Position numbers and translations under genes: made by a program
Notes under the pieces: model-generated
Database searches by the model: none
Seen by the model: only the letters and a program-made list of their open reading frames with translations
Told to the model about the DNA's origin: nothing
In this document: in pieces, positions 31,339 to 37,887 of the stretch
How the letters are laid out: each line of letters starts with the position of its first letter
How positions within the stretch are numbered: the stretch's first letter is position 1
Origin: Bordetella parapertussis
GTDB taxonomy: Bacteria; Pseudomonadota; Gammaproteobacteria; Burkholderiales; SG8-39
Direction: 5' to 3'
DNA: 37,887 bases
NCBI GenBank assembly: GCA_945861875.1
Contig: CAMAWC010000035.1
Location: forward strand, 1 to 37,887

Positions 31339-32598
31339 TCAGGCGGCCTTCCGGCCTTTTGCCGCCTCAGCCTCGGCATCGAGGAATACGGCGCGCGCGG
31401 CATCGACCCCGGCGCCGCGCGCGAGCTTGAAGCCCTCCGCGGCGAGCACCGTTTCCAGGGCGGACAGGGTCACCAGCACGGCGTCCTTGCGCGCGTTATA
31501 GCCCATCGCGCCGATGCGCCAGATGCGGCCCTGCAGGCGGCCGAATGAGGTGCCGATCTCGATATTGAAATCATTTAACAGGGCGGAGCGCACGCGCTCG
31601 CCGTTGACGCCCTCGGGTATCCACACGCCGGTGACATTGGGCATCTTGTTGGCCTTGTCGCCAAAGACCTTCAGTCCCATCGCCTCGACACCCGCGACAA
31701 CCGCGCGGCTGCCGCTGGCGTGGCGTGCAAACGCATGGGCGAGGCCTTCGCCCAGCATGATGCGGGCGCACTCGCGCGCGCCATACAGCATGGTGGTGGC
31801 TTCGGTATGGTGGTTGAGCGCCTTGTCCGACCAATAGTCCATCACCATGGCAAGGTCAAAATAATTGCTGCCGATGATGCCGCCGCTACCGGCAACATAA
31901 CCTTCCGGTTGCAACCCCTCTTCGATATGGCGGCGGCGGTAAATGGTTTGCGCCGCCCCGTCCGACAGTGTCACCGGCGCCGCACCCGAGGGGCCGGCGA
32001 GGCATTTTTGCAGCCCGGCGGTGACGGCGTCGATTTCCCAGGCATCGACCGGCAGCGGCGTGCCGCCGAAAGACGCGGTGGCGTCCACCTGCAGCAGCAC
32101 GCCGTGGCGACGGCACATCTTGCCGATCTCGGCGAGCGGTTGCAGCATGGTGGTGGAGGTGTCGCCCTGGCACAGCGCCAGCAGTCGCGGCGAATGCTGC
32201 TTGATCGCCGCTTCTATCGCCTCGGGCGTGAACACCGCGCCCCACTCGGCTTCGATCACCCGCACGTCGGCGCCGATGCGCCGCGCGATTTCGGTCTTCA
32301 ACTGGCCAAAGCGGCCGAAGCTGGCCACCAGCACGCGCTCGCCCGGCTCAACGAGCGAGGCCATCACCGCCTCGATGGCCGAACGCGCGGTGCCGTCGAT
32401 GATGAAGGTCCATTCGTTGCGCGTCTCGAACACGCCGCGATACAAGGCCATGGTTTCCTTCATGTAGCGGCGGAACTGCGGGTCGAACTGGCCCAGCAGC
32501 TGCGCCGACATGGCGCGCAGCACGCGCGGGTCGGCGTTGATCGGGCCGGGGCCCATCAGCAGGCGCGGAAGGGGATTGAGGTCTTCGTAGAGGTCCAT
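31339..32598 (-). CDS. pucG: PLP aminotransferase, (S)-ureidoglycine-glyoxylate type
   Basis: 419-aa class V aminotransferase. The PLP lysine is K198 in AGLQKCLAGPSG. Several blocks match what I know of PucG/UGXT more than ordinary serine- or alanine-glyoxylate enzymes: RLLMGPGPINADPRVLRAMS, the QFDPQF and TRNEWTFIIDGTARSAIEA region, and QGDTSTTMLQPL at 144-155. PucG moves the amino group of ureidoglycine to glyoxylate late in purine breakdown. I chose the ATG at 32598. It is monocistronic, with a possible promoter overlapping that of msrA. With xdhABC in the same window this suggests purine catabolism, but no allantoin genes are seen nearby. Confidence 0.82.
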   Translation of the reverse strand: MDLYEDLNPLPRLLMGPGPINADPRVLRAMSAQLLGQFDPQFRRYMKETMALYRGVFETRNEWTFIIDGTARSAIEAVMASLVEPGERVLVASFGRFGQLKTEIARRIGADVRVIEAEWGAVFTPEAIEAAIKQHSPRLLALCQGDTSTTMLQPLAEIGKMCRRHGVLLQVDATASFGGTPLPVDAWEIDAVTAGLQKCLAGPSGAAPVTLSDGAAQTIYRRRHIEEGLQPEGYVAGSGGIIGSNYFDLAMVMDYWSDKALNHHTEATTMLYGARECARIMLGEGLAHAFARHASGSRAVVAGVEAMGLKVFGDKANKMPNVTGVWIPEGVNGERVRSALLNDFNIEIGTSFGRLQGRIWRIGAMGYNARKDAVLVTLSALETVLAAEGFKLARGAGVDAARAVFLDAEAEAAKGRKAA

Positions 32599-32645
32599 GC
32601 GTGTTTTCTTTGTAATGGCGCGCCTGGGTACGCGACTAAAGCGTA

Positions 32646-32675
32646 ATTGTATAGCGGCATGCACGGGCGTGTCGC
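32646..32675 (-). promoter_or_regulatory. Candidate promoter for the pucG-like gene
   Basis: On the minus strand, TACAAT (32646-32651) has a GCGACA -35 (32670-32675) 18 bp upstream. It lies about 48 bp before the start codon, in the 118-bp divergent space with msrA. On the plus strand, CAGAAT (32680-32685) followed by GCG may be the -10 of msrA. Confidence 0.4.
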
Positions 32676-32716
32676 GTGGCAGAATGCGTTCCAAAGGGAA
32701 CAATCAGGAGAAAATC

Positions 32717-33253
32717 ATGAGCAGGGAAATCGCAACGCTGGCCGGCGGGTGCTTCTGGTGCCTCGAGGCCGTCTATGACGAAATGAAGGGCGTGGATTCG
32801 GTCGAGTCAGGCTATATGGGCGGGCAGGTACCCAACCCCACGTACGAGCAGGTGTGCAACGGCAATACCGGGCATGCCGAGGTCATCCAGGTCAGTTTTG
32901 ACCCGGCGGTAACCAGCTATCGCGAGCTGCTTGAGGTGTTTTTTGTCATCCACGACCCGACCACGCTCAACCGCCAGGGCAACGACGCCGGCACCCAGTA
33001 CCGTTCGGCGATTTTTTATCATTCACCCGAACAGCAGGCCGTCGCGCAGGACGTCATCGCCAAGCTGACCGCGGCCAAACTCTGGGACGACCCCATCGTC
33101 ACCGAGGTGGCGGCTGCGGAAAAATTTTACGTCGCCGAGATCTACCACCAGGAATACTACGTGCGCAACCCGCGCCAGTCCTACTGCGCCTTCGTCGTGG
33201 CACCCAAGGTGGCCAAGTTCAGGAAACATTTCATCGAACGCCTGAAAAAATAG
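32717..33253 (+). CDS. msrA: Peptide methionine (S)-S-oxide reductase
   Basis: Repairs oxidised methionine in proteins, using thioredoxin (178 aa, normal). The catalytic motif GCFWC is at residues 11-15 with nucleophile C12. SGYMGG, the NPTYEQVCNGNTGHAEV region and FFVIHDPTTLNRQGND are standard; the last is a usual substrate-binding block. I chose the ATG at 32717 because CAGGAG lies 6 bases upstream; the long upstream extension in frame is not conserved-looking. It is a single-gene transcript ending in a strong palindromic terminator. Confidence 0.96.
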   Translation: MSREIATLAGGCFWCLEAVYDEMKGVDSVESGYMGGQVPNPTYEQVCNGNTGHAEVIQVSFDPAVTSYRELLEVFFVIHDPTTLNRQGNDAGTQYRSAIFYHSPEQQAVAQDVIAKLTAAKLWDDPIVTEVAAAEKFYVAEIYHQEYYVRNPRQSYCAFVVAPKVAKFRKHFIERLKK

Positions 33254-33272
33254 GCGTCACCGGTGGCAAATG

Positions 33273-33298
33273 AAAAGGGCGGCCGCGGCCGCCCTTTT
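33273..33298. terminator. Bidirectional terminator between msrA and comEA-like gene
   Basis: A perfect 26-bp palindrome with arm AAAAGGGCGGCCG gives a GC-rich stem flanked by four A and four T. It works on both strands, 19 bp after the msrA stop and 20 bp beyond the comEA-like stop. Confidence 0.8.
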
Positions 33299-33318
33299 AC
33301 GCAGACAATGAAAAAGAC

Positions 33319-33675
33319 TTATTTTTTCTTGTCGTCCTTTTTCGCCTGCTTGGCAATCACCAGTTCCTTGATCGCGTCGTAGGCATCCTGCGGGATGATT
33401 TTCTTGTTGATGAGGTCATCCTTGCCGTTGTAAGGACGGCCCTTGACGATGGCCTTGGCGCGCGCCTCGCCGATCTTGGGCAGCGTGGCGAGTTCCTTTT
33501 CCGAGGCGCTGTTGATGTCCATCGGTTCTTTTTTCGCTTCGGCCGCCTTGGGCGTCTCGGCTTTGGCCGCGGGGGCTGCGGTGGCGGCAGGGGCGGCCGG
33601 TTTGGCCGTTTGTGCGACTGCGGCGCCGGACAGGCCGATCAGCAGTGCCAGGGTAATGCTTGCAAGTTTATTCAC
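33319..33675 (-). CDS. ComEA-like secreted helix-hairpin-helix protein
   Basis: 118-aa exported protein. The signal peptide is VNKLASITLALLIGLSGAA with cleavage after VAQ. A linker of Ala/Pro/Lys repeats (about residues 23-50) leads to one ComEA-type HhH domain: DINSASEKELATLPKIGEAR near 53-72, then AIVKGRPYNGKDDLINKKII. The C-terminus is Lys/Asp rich. ComEA-like domains bind double-stranded DNA without sequence preference, at the outer face during uptake or as general periplasmic DNA-binding proteins. I chose the GTG at 33675 because GGAG lies upstream and it begins the signal peptide directly. No other competence gene is near. Confidence 0.85.
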   Translation of the reverse strand: MNKLASITLALLIGLSGAAVAQTAKPAAPAATAAPAAKAETPKAAEAKKEPMDINSASEKELATLPKIGEARAKAIVKGRPYNGKDDLINKKIIPQDAYDAIKELVIAKQAKKDDKKK

Positions 33676-33775
33676 AGAATCTCCAAAAAATAGGGGTCGA
33701 TATTGAGCCGGCAAAATGCCGGAGCCCATTTAAACACAAAGCGCCGGTAGAGCGTAGCCGGTGAAAATTCAAAAA

Positions 33776-34420
33776 TCAGGGCGCCAGTCGCTCGAGGATC
33801 CAGGCGTCGCCATCGAGCCGGTAACGCAGTCGGTCATGCAGGCGGCTGCGCCGGCCCTGCCAGAATTCGATCTCCGCCGGGATCAGGCGGTAGCCGCCCC
33901 AATGCTCGGGGCGCGGCACGTTTTCACCGAACTGGAGGCCTTTTTGCTCGAAGCGTGCCTCGAGGTCGGCGCGATCGCGCAACACCTGGCTTTGCGGCGA
34001 AGCGTGCGCGCCGATGCGCGACAGCAGCGGCCGGCTGGCGAAATAGGCGTCAGACTCCTTTGCGTCGACCTTCTCGATGCGGCCGTCGACGTGCACTTCG
34101 CGCTCAAGCTCGACCCAGTGAAACAGCAGGCCGGCAAAGGGATTGGCGGCGAGCTCGCGGCCCTTGCGGCTGGAGTAATTGGTAAAGAACACAAAGCCGC
34201 GCGCATCCACGCCCTTGAGCAGGACAATGCGCGCCGTCGGTTGCGCCCCGCCGCCGGCGAGCGGTGCCGCGGTGGCAAGGGTCATCGCCGTCGGCTCGGG
34301 CAGTTTTGCGCTCAGAGCTTCGTTCATCCAGAGCGAAAATTGCGCGAACGGATCGGGCAACACTTCCTTCTCGTCGAGGCCTTTCAGGGCATAATCTTTG
34401 CGCAAATCGGCGATGTTCAT
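33776..34420 (-). CDS. pdxH: Pyridoxamine/pyridoxine 5'-phosphate oxidase
   Basis: FMN enzyme that makes pyridoxal 5'-phosphate (214 aa, normal). FMN-binding blocks are [19 protein letters not shown] (about residues 64-82) and [11 protein letters not shown], with [15 protein letters not shown] (about 130-144) and the C-terminal [13 protein letters not shown] and ERLAP, the standard PdxH ending. I chose the ATG at 34420, the second of two adjacent ATGs, because AAGGA lies 5 bases before it. It is divergent from the dehydrogenase gene, 59 bp away. Cofactor supply to PLP enzymes such as the pucG-like one is general, not specific. Confidence 0.96.
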   Translation of the reverse strand: MNIADLRKDYALKGLDEKEVLPDPFAQFSLWMNEALSAKLPEPTAMTLATAAPLAGGGAQPTARIVLLKGVDARGFVFFTNYSSRKGRELAANPFAGLLFHWVELEREVHVDGRIEKVDAKESDAYFASRPLLSRIGAHASPQSQVLRDRADLEARFEQKGLQFGENVPRPEHWGGYRLIPAEIEFWQGRRSRLHDRLRYRLDGDAWILERLAP

Positions 34421-34479
34421 CATCTTCCTTGTTGGTGTTTGTTCCTCGCTTGTGTCCAATTTTACTCGGGTTAAAGAAT

Positions 34480-35403
34480 ATGAAACAAAGCCTGGCGGTG
34501 GGCGTGATCGGCATCGGTGCCATGGGCATGGGCGTGGCGAAAACGCTGCTGCGCGCCGGATTCAGCGTGAGGGTGCGCGACATCCGTCCCGAGGCCGACG
34601 CCGAGGCGCGCGCGGCGGGCGCCATTGTTTGTGCCTCGGCAGCCGAGCTTGCCGCCGGCAGCGCCGTGGTGATCAGCGTTGTGGTCGATAGCGCGCAAAC
34701 CGACGAGGTGGTGTTTGGTCGTGACGGCGCGGCGCAGGCGCTCAACACCGGCGGGGTTTTCACAGACGGCGTTTTCATCATGTGCAGCACGGTCGCCCCG
34801 GACTATTCGGAATCGCTGGCGGCAAGACTGGCGGCGCGCGGCCTTGCCATGCTCGATGCACCCATCTCGGGCGGGCCGGCACGCGCCCACGCCGGTACAC
34901 TGTCGATGATGCTCGCCGGGCCTGCGGCTACACTTACGCGCTGCGCGACTGTGCTCGAGGCCGTCGCCGACCGGCGTTTTGTCATCAGCGCGCGCGCCGG
35001 TGACGGTTCGCGCGCCAAGATCGTCAACAACATGCTGGCCGGTGTGAACCTCGCCGCAGCCTGCGAGGCGATGGCGCTTGGCCTGAAACTCGGCCTTGAG
35101 GCGGCGACGCTGCATCAGGTGGTCTGCGCCAGTTCCGGCGGCAGCTGGATGTTCTCCGATCGCATGCCGCGCGTGCTCGCGGGCGACTACGCGCCGCGCG
35201 CGGCGCTGAAAATACTCACCAAGGATTTGTCCCTGCTGCTCGACGCGGCGCGTGAAGCCGGCTGCCCGGCGGAGCTTGCCGCCACCGCGCACCGCGCTTA
35301 TGCGGCGGCGCTGGCGCAGGGCTTTGGCGGCGAGGACGATGCTGCGCTAGTCAAGCACTACGCCGCGCTTGCCGGCGTGGCCTTGCCGGCGGCGGTGGCA
35401 TGA
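34480..35403 (+). CDS. 3-hydroxyisobutyrate dehydrogenase-family oxidoreductase
   Basis: 307-aa beta-hydroxyacid dehydrogenase. The Rossmann motif [10 protein letters not shown] is at residues 9-18, the substrate loop [16 protein letters not shown] at about 127-142 and the catalytic lysine is K180 in KIVNNMLAG. Members oxidise 3-hydroxyisobutyrate, tartronate semialdehyde, L-threonate or similar hydroxyacids; the DAPISGGP loop does not settle which. I chose the ATG at 34480, where the conserved N-terminus starts. The stop overlaps the MBL-hydrolase start (ATGA), so the two form an operon and perhaps consecutive steps. Confidence 0.9.
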   Translation: MKQSLAVGVIGIGAMGMGVAKTLLRAGFSVRVRDIRPEADAEARAAGAIVCASAAELAAGSAVVISVVVDSAQTDEVVFGRDGAAQALNTGGVFTDGVFIMCSTVAPDYSESLAARLAARGLAMLDAPISGGPARAHAGTLSMMLAGPAATLTRCATVLEAVADRRFVISARAGDGSRAKIVNNMLAGVNLAAACEAMALGLKLGLEAATLHQVVCASSGGSWMFSDRMPRVLAGDYAPRAALKILTKDLSLLLDAAREAGCPAELAATAHRAYAAALAQGFGGEDDAALVKHYAALAGVALPAAVA

Positions 35404-36374
35404 GCGGCATGAACGGCGCGATGAACATGCCCGCGCCCGTCGATTGCGGCTTTGGCGTGCTTGCCATCGATTCGGGCTATTTGCGCCCGACGCTGGATGC
35501 CATACACATCATTATCGAGGGTGGTCGCGCCGCCATCATCGACACCGGCAGCAACCATTCGGTGCCGCGCGTGCTGGCCGCCCTTGCCGCCGCCGGTGTT
35601 GCGCCGGCAAGGGTCGACTGGGTGATCCTCACGCACATCCACCTCGATCACGCCGGTGGCGCCGGCCTGCTGCTGCAACACCTGCCCGATGCACGGCTCG
35701 CGGTGCACCCGCGCGGGGCCCGCCACATGGCCGATCCGTCCAAGCTTATCGCCGGCGTCATGGCGGTCTACGGCGCGCAGAGAACCGCCGACCTGTACGG
35801 CGAAATCCAGCCGGTGGCGAAGGAGCGCATCACCGAAACGCCGCACGAATTTGTGATTTCCCTGGCCGGGCGCGAACTGCTGTTTCTCGATACGCCCGGC
35901 CATGCGCGCCACCATGTCGCCATTCGTGACGGCCGCTCGGGGCGGATTTTTTGCGGCGATGTGTTCGGCATTTCCTACCGCGAGCTCGACGAGGGCGGGC
36001 GCCAGTTTGTCTTCCCGACCTCGAGTCCGGTGCAATTCGAGCCAGAGCCCTATCACCGCTCCATCGACATGATCGCGGCACTCGCGCCAGATGTCGTCTA
36101 CAACACCCATTACAGCGAGTTGCGCGGCGTGCCGGAAAAAGCCGCCACCCTGCACCGACTTGTCGATGCGCATGCCGAACTGGCCTTGCGCGAAAAGGAC
36201 GCCGGTGCCAATCGCGCCGCGCGTTTACTTGAGGGGGTGACTGCGCTGGCCCTTGCCGAAGCGCGGCGCTTTGGCACGCGGCTTTCCGACCAGGCCTTTC
36301 TTGAGGTCTACGGCCTTGATATCGGGCTTAACGCCCAGGGGCTCGAATCGTGGCTGGACGGCATGCCGGCCTAG
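35400..36374 (+). CDS. Metallo-beta-lactamase-fold hydrolase
   Basis: 324-aa MBL-fold protein. The dinuclear zinc motif THIHLDH is at residues 78-84 (H79, H81, D83, H84), followed by a histidine in FLDTPGHARHH (near 165) and the bridging aspartate in FCGDVFG (near 184). DTG at about 48-50 starts the fold. Hydrolysis of a thioester or lactone is typical for this group. The last 80 residues form a helical C-terminal extension beyond the core. The start overlaps the preceding dehydrogenase stop by 4 bp. Substrate unknown; hydrolysis of a lactone or thioester made by the dehydrogenase partner is a guess. Confidence 0.88.
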   Translation: MSGMNGAMNMPAPVDCGFGVLAIDSGYLRPTLDAIHIIIEGGRAAIIDTGSNHSVPRVLAALAAAGVAPARVDWVILTHIHLDHAGGAGLLLQHLPDARLAVHPRGARHMADPSKLIAGVMAVYGAQRTADLYGEIQPVAKERITETPHEFVISLAGRELLFLDTPGHARHHVAIRDGRSGRIFCGDVFGISYRELDEGGRQFVFPTSSPVQFEPEPYHRSIDMIAALAPDVVYNTHYSELRGVPEKAATLHRLVDAHAELALREKDAGANRAARLLEGVTALALAEARRFGTRLSDQAFLEVYGLDIGLNAQGLESWLDGMPA

Positions 36375-36420
36375 CAGGGCGTTGCCAAAGGAGGCGATGC
36401 CCCTTTCGATTCTCCGCACC

Positions 36421-36471
36421 AGCAGCTTGTTGAAAACGCGGCGTGCACGCCATCGTTTTCAAATCGCTGCT
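36421..36471. terminator. Large nested hairpin between convergent MBL and MFS genes
   Basis: AGCAGC (36421-36426) pairs with GCTGCT (36466-36471). Inside, TTGAAAACG (36430-36438) pairs with CGTTTTCAA (36454-36462), and the core GGCGTGCACGCC (36440-36451) is itself a perfect palindrome. It spans most of the gap and touches the MFS stop codon. It is probably a bidirectional terminator. Confidence 0.65.
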
Positions 36472-37687
36472 AGGAGGGTTGGCCCTCGCGCACCCGTGTG
36501 CGCAGCACGTACCAACTGCCGCCGGCAAGAAGCATGGCCATGGAAAGAAATACCGGCGCCATGCCCAGGGTTGCGCCCAGAACGCCGAACATCAGCGGCA
36601 TCGCCGTCTGGCTGAAGTTCACCAGGGTCGCGCGCACGCCAACCGCCTCGCCGGCGCGTCCGGCCGGCGCGGCGGTGTGGATGAGCGAGAGCACCATGGG
36701 CTGTGACATGCCCAGCCCCAGTCCCAGAGCGAAGGCCACCGGCAACAGGGTGAAAAAACTGCTGCTGAGCGGCAGCAACAGGAAGCAGGCGCAGGCGCAC
36801 AGCATCGAGACGAGAATCAGCCGCCACGGCTTGTAGCGCCGGCCCAGCGCCGGCAGGAAAAAGCGGATGGCAAAGGTCGCGGCTGCGAATGCGCCGAGGA
36901 CGATGCCGATCTGCGACGCCGACATGCCGATGCGCGAGCCGTAAAGCGGGATGGCGAAGGCAAAGGCGTCCCAGGCGATGGACAGCATCCCGCTGGCGAC
37001 GAACACGCGCTGCAGGCGTTTGTCCAGCAGCAGTTCCGCGAGGCTCACCTTGCGACTGCGCACATCGGGTGGTTTGGGGCCCAGCGGCGCGAACTTGCTT
37101 GCCACCAGCGTCACCGCCGCCGGCAGCGCACACAGGGCGAGCACCAGGAAAGTCCAGCGATGCCCGATCGAGTCGATGGCAAATCCGGCGAGCATCGGGC
37201 CGATGAAACCGGAGGCGGAAAAGCCCAGCGACAGCTTGTTGAAATTGGCCGTGAGTTCGGAGGGCTTGCCTATCACCCCGGCGGTATTTTGCACGCTGAT
37301 CATGTAAAAGGTGAATGTAAGCCCGCTCAGAGCGCTGACAAGGTAGAGCGCCGCCATGCCAGGCCAGGCCAGCGGCAGCAGCAGGAACAGTGTGAGCAGC
37401 GCCGCGGAGACGATCATCGGCTTGAGCATGCCGACCCGGTCGATCAGCCGGCCCACCGTCACCGAGAACAGCATTGGCAACAAGCCGTACAAGGCCATTA
37501 GCAGGCCGACGTCAAAGGCCGAGGCGTGCAGCTTGATGGCGTAGAGCGTCACCGCGACGCGGCTGCCGACAAAGGCCGAATGAACAAGGACCGTGGAGAG
37601 CAGCAGGGGGCGCAGCAGGTGGGCTGATGATACGGGGGGTGGGGAAGGCTGCGGGGAATGGGTCACGGGATTCGCATTGTCGCGCAA
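36470..37687 (-). CDS. Major facilitator superfamily transporter
   Basis: 405-aa membrane protein with about 12 predicted segments in two halves joined by a basic loop near residues 195-220. The MFS signature between segments 2 and 3 is GRLIDRVGMLKP at about 79-90. It is probably a proton-driven exporter or importer (MFS_1 type); the substrate is not readable. A polar N-terminus of about 25 residues with many Pro and Ser precedes the first segment, so a later start is possible. It stands alone, convergent with the MBL gene, and upstream of it lies only repeat sequence. Confidence 0.88.
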   Translation of the reverse strand: MRDNANPVTHSPQPSPPPVSSAHLLRPLLLSTVLVHSAFVGSRVAVTLYAIKLHASAFDVGLLMALYGLLPMLFSVTVGRLIDRVGMLKPMIVSAALLTLFLLLPLAWPGMAALYLVSALSGLTFTFYMISVQNTAGVIGKPSELTANFNKLSLGFSASGFIGPMLAGFAIDSIGHRWTFLVLALCALPAAVTLVASKFAPLGPKPPDVRSRKVSLAELLLDKRLQRVFVASGMLSIAWDAFAFAIPLYGSRIGMSASQIGIVLGAFAAATFAIRFFLPALGRRYKPWRLILVSMLCACACFLLLPLSSSFFTLLPVAFALGLGLGMSQPMVLSLIHTAAPAGRAGEAVGVRATLVNFSQTAMPLMFGVLGATLGMAPVFLSMAMLLAGGSWYVLRTRVREGQPS

Positions 37688-37748
37688 TTCCTGCTGATTG
37701 TTTCATCGCTACGCGGGCAGACTCTTTTTGTTTAGTGAGGTGGTTTCA

Positions 37749-37795
37749 CTCCCCTGCGGGGAGCGAGTCACTTTTCTTGCTTCGCCAAGAAAAGT
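37749..37795. repeat. Hairpin repeat at the window edge
   Basis: Two close hairpins: CTCCCC-TGC-GGGGAG (37749-37763) and ACTTTTCTTG (37770-37779) with CAAGAAAAGT (37786-37795). The second, followed by AACCAAAAGAAGGCGACCC, resembles a repeat dispersed in many proteobacterial genomes. The rest of 37688-37887 shows no gene. Confidence 0.65.
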
Positions 37796-37887
37796 AACCA
37801 AAAGAAGGCGACCCGGAGGTGACGGTCGCTGCGCGACTGCCCTGCGATGCTCGCGCCAATGGGCCGGGACCTAAACTCGGCCCACAA

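Overview
The window looks like chromosomal DNA from a GC-rich betaproteobacterium, most likely Burkholderiales or a close relative. The evidence is the tyrS / M23 peptidase / anmK neighbourhood at the left end, a Bug-family (TctC-type) receptor, an NhaR-type LysR regulator, TACAAT/TAGAAT-style -10 boxes followed by GCG, and palindromic ATTCCCGCGAAAG repeats. These assignments come from reading the sequence; no database was searched.

Left end (1-3450): anmK (cut by the window edge) overlaps an M23 murein peptidase. tyrS is divergent from them and ends at a REP-like inverted-repeat element and a strong hairpin. Next (3448-11290), an NMT1/THI5-type ABC importer on the minus strand (binding protein, attenuator hairpin, ATPase, permease) is divergent from an xdhA-xdhB-xdhC operon for xanthine dehydrogenase and its maturation factor. 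The 307-bp divergent region carries tandem 10-bp direct repeats that look like an operator. The importer may bring in the purine, or a related heterocycle, that XDH oxidises.

11347-16002: a minus-strand set encodes an HPF/RaiA-like protein, a zinc-ribbon protein, a TerB-like protein and a TerC-family membrane protein. It is divergent from an NhaR-like LysR regulator. A conserved hypothetical gene and a DUF3047-type lipoprotein gene follow.

16023-29502: about 13.5 kb of same-strand genes forms a probable catabolic island. Read in transcription order it holds a Rieske ferredoxin, a small HTH-like protein, an ABC ATPase, an NMT1-type binding protein, a permease, a Rieske oxygenase alpha subunit, an SDR, a cupin and an alpha/beta hydrolase. 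An IclR regulator and a second SDR follow, then a ThDP-dependent enzyme, an aspartate-dehydrogenase-like enzyme, an aldehyde dehydrogenase and a two-domain VOC (extradiol-dioxygenase-like) protein. The second SDR has lost the usual Asn/Tyr/Lys catalytic residues. A Bug receptor gene is divergent from the island, with a perfect 18-bp palindrome between them. Together the genes suggest uptake and oxidation of an aromatic or heterocyclic, possibly nitrogen-containing, compound that I cannot identify. This is the best candidate for an undescribed system in the window.

30640-37887: a SET-domain protein with a lysine/alanine tail, a pucG-like ureidoglycine-glyoxylate aminotransferase (a second hint of purine catabolism), msrA, a ComEA-like helix-hairpin-helix protein, pdxH, an HIBADH-family dehydrogenase overlapping an MBL-fold hydrolase, and an MFS transporter. 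The last 200 bases hold only hairpin repeats.
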